Assembly: GCA_032191485.1 (NCBI GenBank)
Contig: JAVDOI010000009.1
Coordinates: forward strand, 21,014,843-21,078,842
Reading direction: 5' to 3'
Origin: Leptoclinus maculatus
Taxonomy: Eukaryota; Chordata; Actinopteri; Perciformes; Stichaeidae
DNA length: 64,000 nt
The notes under the pieces: generated by a model
Seen by the model: the letters and a program-made list of their open reading frames with translations, nothing else
Database searches by the model: none
Told to the model about the DNA's origin: nothing
Shown here: one piece after another, positions 50,649 through 63,641 of the stretch
How the letters are laid out: each line of letters begins with the position of its first letter
Numbering within the stretch: the first letter of the stretch is position 1
Program-made: the position numbers and the translations under genes

Positions 50649-50710
50649 TGTAGCTCTAGGGGGGGCGGCGCCCTAGCGCCCTCTATGGACCAGCCGCCAC
50701 TGGTCACCAT

Positions 50711-52590
50711 CATCTTCTATGATCAATTACAGGAAAATTAAGAAAACTGAGTCACACAGCCAAGGTAGGCAAAGACAAATGACGACACATCTGTTCAAGA
50801 AGAAGTCAGGGAAATAAAAAAAAAAAGCGTTGTGCTCCTTCAGGGTCACATAATGCATGAGAGCATTTCTCAAGGGGGCAGAATACCAGTGTGGCTGCTA
50901 AATCCAAAGTCACCAACTTGGCTGGATCTGATGTGTTGCACTGTTTAGTTACAAGACTTCAAATACTTTACCAAGTTAGTGTTAGTTCTAGCCGGTTATT
51001 TGTCCTCTTGTTGGAGCTCATATCACTGTTTCCGCTCTCTCCCGGCCACTCTATTCACTGATCTTAACAGAAATAACATGCCTTAAATATATCATCTGTG
51101 AATGTGAATTGAAAGTCTTTGCAGCTTTTGCGGTTCAACGTTTGCAAATCATGATGACATTGGACCTAGCTTCACTTGTCAAACTCTTCACAACTTTGTC
51201 TTCTAAATCTTTGTGAATGTTAATACGCCAAATCCGCCTATAATAACCAGTCGGCGACAGAATCCCTGCATATAATAGGAGCTTAGATTTTTGTCACTTT
51301 AGCTGAAAGGATACATGCCAGCATGAAGCTCAGACTTGGGTTGTGAATAAAAGACCACAAAGTAGCACATTCTGTACTGTATGTAATAGGCTGTGGTCTA
51401 TCGCATGTTTTGAATTTACAGAAAATGATACGTCAGCACTGCACAGTTATCTTTAAGGGTAAACACCCCAATAATGCAAAAAATAGGTTTTACATTAAAC
51501 AGTATACTGTATGTATAATCATGCATTGAAGTTGTGGGACCGTGGATATGAACCTTCTGCTGCAGCTGACTGATGATATTTCTTTGAGTTTGATCGTTCT
51601 GCTCATGGAGCTTAATGTAAAATTCTGCGCGGGTCTACAACTGAGTCCTGAACCCTGTTGGGCTAAAATCTTTGGGTATACACTGCAGCGACAACGTGAT
51701 CTCACAGAAATTTGTGAAATGACCACGATTACCGACGCACTACATGATGCTGCTGCCACCGAAACTATTTAACTTTAGGTTTAGGCAGCAAAACCACTTA
51801 GATTTAGGGAAAACATCATGGTTAGGCTTAAAATAAATATGTAAACTAAGTTAACATGTCACTAACATTACCTCACAAACCGAGACAGATTTTCGTTTTC
51901 CTTGTGTTTGAAGCAAAATTGTATTTATGTTGCATTTGTTTCTAGAGACAGAGTGAGATATTACCACTGAAATATCAACCTTGGAGGCTAATCCATGACA
52001 GTTGGTTGCCATAATGATTACATATTATCTTCTTACTGAGGATCTTAAACAGCTAATACCAAACATTACATTGAACTTAACATTTAAAATAATACAGTAT
52101 GTATTGATTAGACTCATTTTTGTATTTATTGTGTTTATTTTCAAAAATAATGCCATACAAAATAATCCTGGTAAAATGTATGACAGAGTGAACAACTTAA
52201 CTGGGTGTCAAAGGGTAAAAATGTAAGCAGACAATGGAAGAAATGACAGTTTGTGTACGATTTTTCTTTTTTTTTAATACTTGAACCCGAGCTTTACTTC
52301 ACTTATCCTGACTTTGTTTCATGCATCACCTCAAAATATAATTTTGGCTTCACATCCACATATAGAAAGGGATTCAAAGTAAACCAGCTTGTTTGTTTGT
52401 TTGTTACAGACATGACTTTACCTTTCTACTGGACACTGCTGGTATGTGGTGTGCTGCTCTGAGGGTAACATATGGGTTTAATGAGCTGTGTTGAACAGGA
52501 CATATGTCTTCTCTTGCTTGGTTGAGAACAGCTCATCCTTTTTTTCAAGGTGGTTCTATCTACCATTATATCCCACTGTGAATGGTGTCA
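50711..52590. other. Non-coding stretch
   Basis: No exon is recognised. The segment about 51696-51850 (TTTAGGCAGCAAAACCACTTAG ... AAACATCATGGTTAGG) resembles a common fish interspersed repeat, but I could not define its ends. Confidence 0.35.
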
Positions 52591-52879
52591 CTCCAGAGGT
52601 CAGTGTGCTAGCTTATGTGTGCATACTCCTGTATGTCTGTGAAATACACAAAGTAATATACTGTAGGGTTTGTGCAATAACTTTGAAGAATCGACTTTGT
52701 CAAATGCTTTAAAAAGGTCACAGTTAAGGACAGTATTCAGGTTTCCATTCACATATTTTTATGTGCATTTCAAAGTATCTCATTGAAAATGCTGTATAGT
52801 AACTGCAAAATGTAATAAAACTGCACAGCTGCCCTATAAAGTTTTAATACTCAATTGAGTTGTTTTTTTGCCTTTGTGG
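52591..52879. repeat. Direct duplication, copy 1 (about 290 bp)
   Basis: From CTCCAGAGGTCAGTGTGC to TTGCCTTTGTGG this segment is repeated, nearly identical, at 53130-53417. Differences are a few substitutions and small indels. Neither copy contains a gene. Confidence 0.9.
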
Positions 52880-53129
52880 AAAAAGAGTTGATTGACTAAA
52901 TGGGATATAGAAACGCCTTTACTGAATAAGTTCTAACATAGGGAACATTTAACTCGCATGACTGATCAGTTGTTTCTGCTGTTGGTATCTTCTCTGATAT
53001 TCCCATATTGTGCTTGTCTTCGTCTTCAGACAGCATGACAAATGACTAATACTAACTGAAATGAAAAGAACAATAAAAATCTGCCCATTCAAATCAAACT
53101 ATAAAGCAAGGAATCTCTCCAGAGAATCT

Positions 53130-53417
53130 CTCCAGAGGTCAGTGTGCTAGCTTATGTCTCCTGTATGTCTGTCTGTGAAATACACAACGTAATATACTGT
53201 AGGTTTTGTGCAATAACTTTGAAGAATCGACATTGTTAAATGCTTTAAAAAGGTCACGGTTAAGGACAGTATTCAGGTTTCCATTCACATATTTTTATGT
53301 GCATTTCAAAGTATCTCATTGGAAATGCTGTATAGTAACTGCAAAATGTAATAAAACTGCACAGCTGCCCAATAAAGTTTTAATACTCAATTGAGGTGTT
53401 TTTTTTTGCCTTTGTGG
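53130..53417. repeat. Direct duplication, copy 2 (about 290 bp)
   Basis: Same orientation as copy 1, starting 539 bp downstream of its start. The 250 bp between the copies are unrelated. GAATCTCTCCAGAG is itself doubled at the left edge (53111-53136), hinting at a slippage or microhomology event. Confidence 0.9.
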
Positions 53418-56305
53418 CAAGCTCTCTGATTAAGTATTTGAGCCGGTCTAGTATGATGGAAATGGTCATGGCTTCTTCCGTATTTAATGTCAGTAGAACA
53501 AGTACACTTTCAGTCAAGAGAGCTAGTCGGTAGATGTAAGTAGACTTTTACACAAAGAGGTCCAGTGGTTTGTATTTGAGTGTGATAGTGTGAGACACAG
53601 GGCGATCTAATCTGATAATATAGATCGTATCAACAGGGTTATTCTGGGAGACATCACAATTTTCACCCACAGAAATGCAGGCTTTCTAGTCTAGATATAC
53701 ATGTTTCATTGTGTAGACTAGTACCCTGTTTAACACAATGTCAATCTCTCTTTTCTTGAACTTTCATGCAACTTCAACACGCGCTCATCTTTTGACAGAG
53801 TTTATCGAAAAGTATGTTCACTGCCTGTGTTGCGAGGTGATGTTGTCCTTGCACTACGTACCCAGTATGCTACATACTATACTTGAAACTGTCAATACAG
53901 CTCTGCAGAAATGGAAAGAACACAATAACCCTTTACTGCGGTCACATTTGTTCGTCTCTGTCTCTTTGCAGCCTTGTTGCCGCTGTGCCTCAGGCTGAGA
54001 CAAACGGCTCTGTCTGGATGCCCCTGACAAACCTTTTGTCATGTTGTTTATTACTTCTGAATACCTTGTGCTGTACATTTTGTCCATGCCCCAAATATTC
54101 AGCAAACAGGAGCTATGTTTTCGCAGCTCTGACCCTAGCGAACGTTTTGCTATCAGCAATCAGATGCAATTTTCCTGAGAAAATACACTTTTATATTTCT
54201 CTATTCTCACATTTTCATCCGGCACTTTTATTTTTGTGAGACTTGTTTGAACATGTTAGCTCAGTGGTTAGTGCTTGTACCTCATCAGATCATGAGTTTA
54301 ACCCCCCCCCAAAGTACATTATTTAACTTTCCAGACATCTATAATTTAAAGCCACCCAAGCAAAGTTAATACAGTAAACCTTCATTCAAGGGGCAAAGTG
54401 GCATCACCTCTTATTCCCTGCTTTTCTTTATTCTGAAGGTTGGCTAAAAAGGATTTCACACAAGATGGCAGTACCCATAGCTTCCAATGCGGTCAAAGAC
54501 CGTATCAGCCTTCATTTGCATTGGGATTTGGTTGAAGATTTCAGGTTATGCTAGTAGCAGCTAATGTAGCCTCAAGGCAGAGACGAGGATTGGGTGTAGA
54601 GGTCTGGTAACATGGTAACATTCCCAGATTTTTTGTCTTCAGCCCCACCTTAGTAAGAATACTTCTCTCTCCCTCTGAAGCAACAAAAAGCTTTGTACAA
54701 CTTTTTGTTCTAATATGAAGTAGTACTCAAAACCTATAAACAGACTTTGATGGTTCAAAGCGGGGTACTATCCCTTTAAAATTCCAATTCTACTTTTTTT
54801 TATTTAGTGTAAAGTACTAAATGGCTAGAAAGTACTCCGACACTATTGAATGGAAGACCTAGAAAACTCTTTCAGACTTACTGATACAGTGTATATTGTC
54901 ACACAAACTTGTTAGAGCAATAAAGCAGGACAGCCTGGTAATTTACAGATGGCGATAAAGAGAGAGAGAGATGGGATCACAGTGTATTGAAAAAAGAAAG
55001 ATCAAGAGAGAGTGATGAAGAGTGTGAGTGTGTGTGTGCGTGTGTGCAGTTGGCTTGCTTGCTGCATGGTTGGCATATTCTCAGTTGGATGAGAGGACAT
55101 TTATGTGATGTCAGCACGCATTAACCTCTCTGAAAATACATTGGAAACAAACAGAGACACATATGCCCAGATCCCACCAGCTCTAAGTAACAAGCCTCTG
55201 GAAGGAAAGGCTATGGCTGGACAACACAGAACAGATCCAAAAATAGAAATGGGAAGATTAAAGTGGAAGGCTCCTTAGTTGGAGAGAAAACAGAGGCTTT
55301 TCTAAGATTCATGTCAGATATTGGATAGAATTTAGAATTCATAATTAAGTTATTTTTGTAAGAAAGTCCAACCAAAACATGCAGTGAGACCATATTGGAT
55401 ATGGTGCTGCCTGAGGGTACAGCTGTTCCACCGATTGCAGCAACAAACTTAGCATGCTAATGTCAATGAAGGGTACAATGCAATGTTACAACAACAACAA
55501 CAACAACAACAACAGGTTCCCCTGCTTACATACGTAAAGCCGATTTAAATCCAACTGCATATTACAGCTACACACCGCCACCCATTGTTCTGTGTTCATC
55601 ATCTTCTGGAGCTTTTGACTACATCTCATGGTCTTCTTTAATAAATGTAACTTGCTCAAGTGTCATCACGTGACCCATGGACCGCATCTAAACGGGAGGT
55701 GAAATTATCTAAAGGCATGCCCAGGGGGAGGGGGCATAGACATTGGCCTACATTACTGATGTATGAGTATTGAGTAATGTTGCAGAACACTCTTTCGTCT
55801 GTGCGCCAGAACAGACTTAATTGACTTGGGGGGGGGGGGTTGTTAAAAATTGTGAGGCGACATTTCTTTCCAAAAATGTACTTATTTAACCGTGCAATAC
55901 ATTACTATGCATATAACAACACCAGGCTACTCTTTTAAAATCAAAGAATAGGTTCAGATTACTAACATAAAAACATAGCACTAGCAGAGCGGTAAACATT
56001 TTTTCAACTTATGAACAATCCTCTGTCTAAATCAGCAGAAGGAGACGCGTAGGAACAGCTGCTCTTTTTATAACCAAGGAAAGCGAGCAGGCAAAGTAAC
56101 CAAACTAAGTGATGTGTTCTGTCTATTGGTCTTGAGCTCCTCCGCTCTGTTTCAGTACTACGGACAGCACCGCACCTACACACACACACACACACACACT
56201 CACTCACACACACACACGGCCCATACACACACAACACAGATACAATACAGACTTTGATTTGATTCCCATCTGACTCCAAAAGTTGCTTCTGGTGTCTTTC
56301 ACATA
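53418..56305. other. Non-coding stretch with a tRNA-like fragment and simple repeats
   Basis: At 54253-54315, TAGCTCAGTGGTTAGTGC (A-box-like) and GAGTTTAACCCC (weak B-box-like) suggest a SINE or tRNA fossil; the arms do not fold as a tRNA. A (CAA)n run lies at about 55489-55514, an AG tract near 54960, a G-run near 55830 and CA tracts near 56178-56217. No gene is recognised. Confidence 0.4.
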
Positions 56306-56313
56306 ACCTACAG

Positions 56314-56415
56314 CAGTGGTTCCCAATGGTTTTGAGTCCAACATACCCCACAGCCTTATCAGATGGGCCAAGTACCCTGTCATCATGGGATGGTACCGCT
56401 GGCTGGGAATCACTG
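56314..56415. mobile_element. 102-bp hAT micro-MITE
   Basis: It starts CAGTGGTTCCCAATGG and ends GCTGGGAATCACTG (complement CAGTGATTCCCAGC). ACCTACAG (56306-56313) and ACCCGCAG (56416-56423) flank it, 6 of 8 identical. It is almost nothing but ends. Confidence 0.75.
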
Positions 56416-56423
56416 ACCCGCAG

Positions 56424-57984
56424 TAAGTGTGCAACTTTGTGTGCGTCTTTCACTGACTAGTAAACACTGGCTTTACAGCCATTGATGAATGTGTGTAAAT
56501 TGCTATATTGAGCATTATTGTCCATACACTGTTGATTAGTTTACTATTTAATAGTCACTTAATGGAACTGTCTGAAAAAAATAAACATTGGAAATCCGAT
56601 AAGACAAATTCTTCTGCTCTGACGCTCTAATAATATGAATAATTCATGTGCATAATTGATGATGCTCTTGCGCATATGCATAATTAGAGAGCTGGCCTTG
56701 TGAAATAATTGAAATGACTTCTTGCATGTTCAATGGATGTGATTGGCTTTTGTAGTAATTTTACTGTTTCTCATGCAACCTCAAACCTCATTTTGAGTAG
56801 GCTGCACAGACATGCCTGGGAGCGAATATGTGGGTTTGAATGGCTGTTCGGGTACTTAGGTGTGCTTTTTCTCACATTAAGTAATCAGCTCAACTCTGCT
56901 CTACTTTAATTGTTAGCGCTGCCCTCCAGAACTATTTGGGAGAGCACCCTGCTTTCTCTCTCATTTTCACAGTGATGAAACTGTCCACCTACTCTTTCTA
57001 TCTCTCCCACTCTCGCTCTCTAAAACCTCGGACCAAAGGCAGTAAGGGCCGCTCTGGCCCTCTGGGCTTTGTCAGCCAGCTCCTGGCTCCCACATTACAG
57101 ACAGTCCAGTGTTTTCCTTGTACTGCCCTGTGGGCAGAGATACTAATTTGAAGTGTTGCTGGATGAGACAGCTCTGTGAGAATATAAGCCGTAGTCCGCG
57201 GAGAAGGACTTATAATGCCTCCATGCTTTAATGCTCCTCTATCACAAGCGCAAACGTGAGAGCTGGTTTTAGAAACAATTTTTAATGCCTGTGCAGTCTG
57301 TAATGGGAAGCCCAATAAACAAGTCCCACACCATGAAAATGAAGCAGATTAATACAACTATGTAACCTGTGAGATTCACGGAACTGATGAGCTGAAAAGA
57401 GCTGTGTCTTCACACCTTCTCTTATACAGTCTCAGAATTTCAACCGCAATAAGTAAATATTTAAGATTTTAGTACCATTTCCTGTTCTAACTAGGAAGTA
57501 TGAAAGTTTGTATCCTGTTGTGTACTCTATCTAAGCTACCCTCTGGCGTTAAAATATATCATACAAAGAAAAGACTGCAGCAGGATTTATGAGAGAAAGT
57601 CCTCTATAACTATTCTGTCTATATTAGGTGAGTAATGACATGTCCTGTTTGCCCTAGTTTGCCAAAAGTGCTGCATTGTTGCAGCACTAACCGCGAATGG
57701 AGTGAATTCAATGGTGACAGTGCAGGCTAATAGGAGAAGTGCCGTAGTCTATTAGTTTATATCAGCAATGTGAGGAGAACATATTGTGACCATTATCTGT
57801 CCATTAGATATGAAACTCAGCTCTTCCAGGAGACGGCATATTACCCCCTGTGAATCCTCACCTTCTAATGTAGATGATTTCATATTAAGCACCATCTCTG
57901 AATAATACTTCCTCCCCAGCCTCAGTCATTTTAAAATGTGTTTTACCCACAATAGTCCTAACATGCCGTCGTACATTTATGCTA
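56424..57984. other. Non-coding stretch; AT-rich homeodomain-motif cluster at 56630-56720
   Basis: CTCTAATAATATGAATAATT, GCATAATTGATG and ATATGCATAATTAGAG are packed in about 90 bp. This could be a developmental enhancer or plain AT-rich sequence. No coding region is recognised. Confidence 0.35.
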
Positions 57985-58215
57985 ACAAAAACACTGGTGA
58001 ATTCTCCGGGCAGGTAATATGGGCAGGCATCTTGACATTACAAATTCGATAACAGGGAAACATTGTCCATCAACTTTGATTTAGTTTGAGCACCAAGCAT
58101 CATTGATGTAAACACAGAGTCCCGCTCTTCTCGTCCCACTTCTTCTTCTGTCCTGAGGTCCGCCCGTCAAGTGCACCTTGATCCCGGATCCCACGATGAA
58201 GCTGCAGGTCTCTGT
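57985..58215 (-). pseudogene. LINE (L2/Rex-like) endonuclease-domain remnant (minus)
   Basis: The minus-strand frame reads SGTRRAGLCVYINDAWCSN then a stop. This matches the GGGxCxYxNxxWC block of LINE AP-endonuclease domains. About 100 bp on, PYYLPGEFTSVFVS matches the following RPFYxPREFTSVxV block. Frameshifts lie on both sides, so this is a small dead fragment. Its RT is not nearby. Confidence 0.7.
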
Positions 58216-61200
58216 AAAAATGTGGGCAAAAAAAGTCACCAATCTCCTGTAACTGGGTTAGTAACCTGAAGTCTTACTTCATCCATCCCGGCCCTCCTCC
58301 CTCTCCTACCTCTCCTACTAGGGCGGTCGACTCTACTTTTGGTGGTGTTTGGTCTGGCTGGGTGTTTGGAAGATGCCGTGGGTGGTGATCATCTCAAGAT
58401 TCGCTGCACTTTATCTAATCCCCACGCTTCCTTTTCCAATGTTGACGAGTGCATCTCTGTCATATGCCATATGTGCTCCAGCAATAAAGTCAAAAAAAGA
58501 CAACAAATTCCAATAAAAATGTAGCAAAGACTGAGATAAACTGACTTTACCTTGCCGAAACACTGCAAGCCCAGTATTCTGATCTAATCCTCTTTAAAGA
58601 TTAGCAAACAGAGTAGTAGACATCAACCAAAGAGCAAATAAACAAGTAGGGATTTGGAAAAGTGAGACAAGACCTCAAATTAAGCCCTATCTGTTAAAGC
58701 AGCATATACTGACGCCCTTAGCGGGACTAACTGATGTGGATAAAGTCGACGACCTCCACTTGAGCCCGTTACCACACCGGTCCAGTAAGCCACTCACTAC
58801 TCAGGCTCCTACTAATACATGATGGGAATCTGGAGAGGTCAGAAATCAAAAGAAAATGGAAGTGTCAGCCATCAGCAACACAGTTACTCTCTCCTGGATT
58901 CACTTTGCTTAAAGCACTTTGTGAGTTCCCCGCGACAGCAGGAAGAGAATGGACAGATGGATAAACTTTGTTCTGCCTTTGCATTTTGTTGTGTTCTGTG
59001 CTCCCTCATAAGATACAGGAGCTCTATTATTAGTTGTATCATCGGCCTATAGAGCGAGGAGACCACCAGTGCGCTGCCGGTCCACAGCTCCAAAGTTATC
59101 TCCGGCTCGATCCAAGGTCATTTCATGCCCACTCTGTGGCATCCACCTTTATGCCTCCAACTCTCGTTTGAGGCACCGATTGAAGACATGGATGCGTTTT
59201 CTTCGTTTTCATGCTCAAGAGCAGCAGAGGAGGCCCGAATACCTTGTGTGCTCTTTGCTCGCATATTTTGGCACAGACATAGGCTTTTTTTCACTCATGT
59301 AATCATTTGTTTGGAAGCTTTGCCAGCTCAGCTCAGGGCAAGCTGTTGTCATGGCAACACCTGTCCCTTCGGATTATAGAGGCTGCCACCGCAGCCAATT
59401 CAGCAAAGGGATTTTAGCTGCCTGGTAACATTTGCGGCTGTTTTACCGCATCTTCTTGCTTGGCCCGGAAGTTTCAGCATGCAAAGGTACTGTGGCATAT
59501 GCTGCCACAGTCTGTGGGGTCGTGAGAGGTGAACCACATTTGAATTTGTGACACCTGCACCGATAATTGGAGGTATATGTGGATGGTTTTATGAGAAAAA
59601 GCAGCAGAGCAACATTTCGGCCCCCTGACACCCTTTAGAGTTGTAGGTGTGTTTGCCCTGTAGGATGAGTGTGCAACCTTTGACAATCAGTCACTTAAAC
59701 CATGATTAAAAGATTGAACAGTGCAAGTCTGACAGCTGTACCTCCTTTCCTGCTTTTAGAAGATCAAATCATGTATATCTATCCTGTCAATTACATCATC
59801 TGATCGGGTATTGTAGCAACCAGAGATGTGCTAACTAGTATTTCCAAAAACAAACACAGACAGATATTAGAGGATGTGTGTTTGTATTTGTGAAAGCAAG
59901 AGAACAAATGTTGTGGGTTCATTTCACTGTGAAATAATATTTGCAATACTGTGTGCAACATGCTTTCTATCATATCTGTTTCTGTACCGGTCACGTGTCA
60001 AAGAGTGAAGCATTTATCTATACTGTGCTGGAAAAACAACGGATTTGGAAGGTGGTGAACAGGTGGTTGACGAATTTTAAAAACAATGCTCGTCACTCAA
60101 TAAACAGTGGTATCTAGAGTACTTAAGCTCATGCATATTCAATGAGGAGATATTAAAAAACGTGCTTACTTATATTGGAGCTGTGTGCCGTTTCTATTTT
60201 TAGATCCTCCTTTGACTGTTTCTGGCTCCGCACGTGAGGCCTCGGTAATGTCAACAGAAGGCTGCAGATAACAAGACGGAAAATGGGAAATGTCAGAGAT
60301 GACAGAGCTGCTGTGAGTATCTATGTGCACTTTTTTTTTCAAAGAATTGTCACCATGATTAGCGTCAGGCTTAGAGGTGAAACATTGGCCTTTTGCCTGT
60401 CAGGCAAAGGCACGGTTATTTAGGTTTAATGCTCCTTTTACCCTGGGAGAAGATGATTTGTGGGAATGCTGCTGCTATTTATAGTGCAGTCTCGTCATGT
60501 GTGGAGCGAGAGAGATAAAAAGAGAGAGACAGGGTGAGTGATTAGGGATACGAGTGTCTAAGTACATTAGCAAGATGTAAAACTTTGGTATATGGGGGTC
60601 AAATACCTTCATATGTCTCGCCTTCCCTTTATGGTCAATATTTATTTTTACAGTGGGCCTTACTTTCAGCACAGGAGTGAAATGCGGCTGTACATCTTGA
60701 GTGTTACAATAACAAATATTAAAGTCTTAAAATGTATCATTTATTATTATTAAAACTTATTTCATCACAATATACGTGACGGGATTCTACAAATGGGATG
60801 AGATAATTATCTTCGCCAATACGGTTCAGTTTTCTTGTCCCTCTCTCAGCAGGATATTAAAGCTTCACTAATCAATATTTAATCAAACGATCCCTCAATT
60901 ATCACCAACTCCGTCTTTCACGTCATTGTTTTGGTTTGACTGCCCGTTTCTTGGTTTTTCACTCCTCTCGTGGACCCTAGTGGCAGGCAGGTTTTTTTTT
61001 TCAATTAGAAATTAGCATTCTGGCAATTTAACACTGTTTAATCACCCAACATTTTGCGCACCACCAAACAGAACAAAAATAAACCCATTATTCTGAATCC
61101 TGCAGCTCTTGGCTCATCCTGATCTTATTGGCACCACATTTGTCTTTGCATAGTACTTGTCCTCCATCTGTAGCTCGATGTGTGGAACACTGAACACCAG

Positions 61201-63641
61201 CTGTCCTGTGTGTCGTATGTGGAGAACATGCAAGTGCATCCGCTCAGGATCATGCAAAGCAGAATATTGTTAGTTAGTTGGACCACAGCAATCAGCCTGA
61301 CATTTCACTGGCCCAATGAGGTTTCTCCCAATCACCACTCCGCATCAGGAGCTGGGGCTTAGTCTGAATATTGGTTTCTAAATCATGTGAGGATTTTATT
61401 GTCCCAGTAAGTACGATCGAAGCAATTCTGGGAGAATGAAAAGAACACTATTGCGATGAAATTGTATTTGTGTCACAGCTCTCTGGGGAAGTCAAAAGCT
61501 ATCCTTTTATAATTATATCTGATTGTGGTATGGCATTGGTTAAAATCGTGGAATTAGATATTTGTTTAGTAGGAAAGCTACGATTGGAACTAAACTGATT
61601 TCACGTTATTATTGTATTTGTCTGACTCTTGTGACATCTGATCCAATATGTGGAGCAAGTAACATTAGTTAAATGGTTCCCAGATTTGATTCACGAGAAG
61701 TGATTGACAGCTGCGCTAGAAACTCCTCGACTGTGATTGCTTGTTTTTCTTCGGGCGCGGTGCAAATGCAAATGCCATTAGGAGCAATAAAAGGAGGCAG
61801 AAGAACCTGATTTTTTTTTATCACAGATTATCTGTCTCATGTAATATTTTATTATTTTCTAAAAGTTACCAACTGCAGCTTTAACACTTCAAAGACAACA
61901 CAGCTAAGTCAAAGAGTGTAGCAGGGCAGCGATGAGCAAAAATGAAATACATGAATATGTTGTTGGTTAATTAAGTTGTATGCCTTCCTTTGCTCAAATA
62001 ACTGCTAATTCATAAGCGTGTAAGCAGAACATCATACTGACACAGTGTGTATTACTTCTCATGAAAATGTCTTTTGGTGTTTTTTTTACCTTCCAATCAG
62101 CCTCACTCGATGTGATGTGATGTGATGTGAAATGAAATGAAATCGACTGAGCGGTGATGTCATGATTAGTGTGTGGAAATCAGCTCAGCCTGTCAATCAT
62201 CCTGTCATCACAGCATCCATCAAAGCCCCAGAGAAATGAAAGCCGATAAGGCTGATGTCGGAAACAAAAGATGGATGGGGAGGAAATGGGAAGATGGGAG
62301 GTGCTGGAGTTTACAAGGTGAAAAGGAAAACATAAAGTCATAAATATAAGTAGAAACTAATATATATATATATATATATATATAATAGAAACGTAAAAAA
62401 AACAAATTGTGCAAACTACTGATGGAAAATGAAAAGATATAGTGATTACTGTCTTCAAAATCTTTGGGGCTTATTATACTGTCAGTCACAGTGGGCTTTA
62501 GCTCCTAATCTGATCCCAAATAGAGCCCTAAATCCAGTCATCTTTATTCCTCTGCTCGCTCACTAATTTAGGCCACTAAGGACCGGCGTGCGTACATACA
62601 TACTGCAGGCACAAATCTTAAGCAATGATCGCTGACGTCCAGTTTAAGCTCATTCCTCAGGCGGAAGCACAATGTACCTGTCAGAGGGTAATGTGATTGA
62701 AAAGAAATCTGCTTTTCTATGGACCATATGCAATCAGTTTATCTTTTTTTCCCCCAAACAACGTCTGCTTCCCTGGGTGCATGCTATTTCTTACATGGGC
62801 AGCCCCAGTGGGAGGCAAACACCACACCTTCAAGTGAGATGACACAATGTGACACTCCAATCCCAACTGGTTGAGAGTAATATTAGGGACACGGAGAGGC
62901 GTCTAAATGTGTTAATGTGTTTATTTTGACTTGAGTCTCTTCTTTATCCTGTCTTACTGCCCTTTTATGTCTTATGATAATGCAAATTGAATAGCCTTGT
63001 CAATTATCATTGCTTCTTCTTGAACTGTTGGTGTAAAATGTGCTTGCTACATTTTCATGTATCAGACAAACCTTGTGGTTATACAGATTTCCCTGTCTTG
63101 ATCTCAGGTTTCAATCCAATTTCACACAGGTTACGCCATATAAGGAGACTCTCTATTCTTGACTGCTCTCCTGTATGCAGCAGTGCACTGCAAATTTGCA
63201 TCCTATATCAGGGACACCTTGACACTTGGCTCCCACTTTTATTTTATTCAGCAGCCAAAAAAAGCAACATTTCTGCAGTCCTACAGTCATGACCTCCATC
63301 TCAGGCCTCTTTTTTTGGCCCTGACTTTTGGGTCCCAAAGCGGAGGCTGATCTCCATTCGTTTAGCTACATCTGCCTGCAGCTATCTATCTCTCTCTCTC
63401 TTCCCCACTGGGCAGCTGCGAATCAAAAGCCCTGTGTGAATTCTCTCTCCCCTGCTATTGGCTTCTGTAGGTCAGAATGATGGGACCAGAGTACAGAGTT
63501 GCATTCATAAAAAACATTAGTATCGCTATCTAGCTATGGGAGGAAGGTTAATCACCTGCTTTACAAATATAATGCAAACAGCAAAGAGCCTAGCATTGTT
63601 ACATACCCCCATGGTTGCTTGTGTCTAAGCATTCTCTAGAC
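58216..63641. other. Gene-free stretch to the end of the window
   Basis: No exon is recognised. A GTGAT/GAAAT short tandem lies at 62110-62142 and a (TA)13 tract at about 62360-62384. T- and A-runs are scattered. Short frames (for example near 59069 and 62987) have no domain. Confidence 0.4.

Larger units (their letters stand above)
49461..50702. mobile_element. hAT-type non-autonomous transposon, perfect 8-bp TSD
   Basis: It begins CAGTGGCGGCTGGT and ends ACCAGCCGCCACTG, an exact 14-bp inverted end. GTCACCAT flanks it on both sides (49453-49460 and 50703-50710). The 1242-bp interior has an AT-rich minisatellite, CA/TA tracts, a 12-bp perfect hairpin (50311-50342) and a TTTTA run. No transposase is readable. 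Confidence 0.95.
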
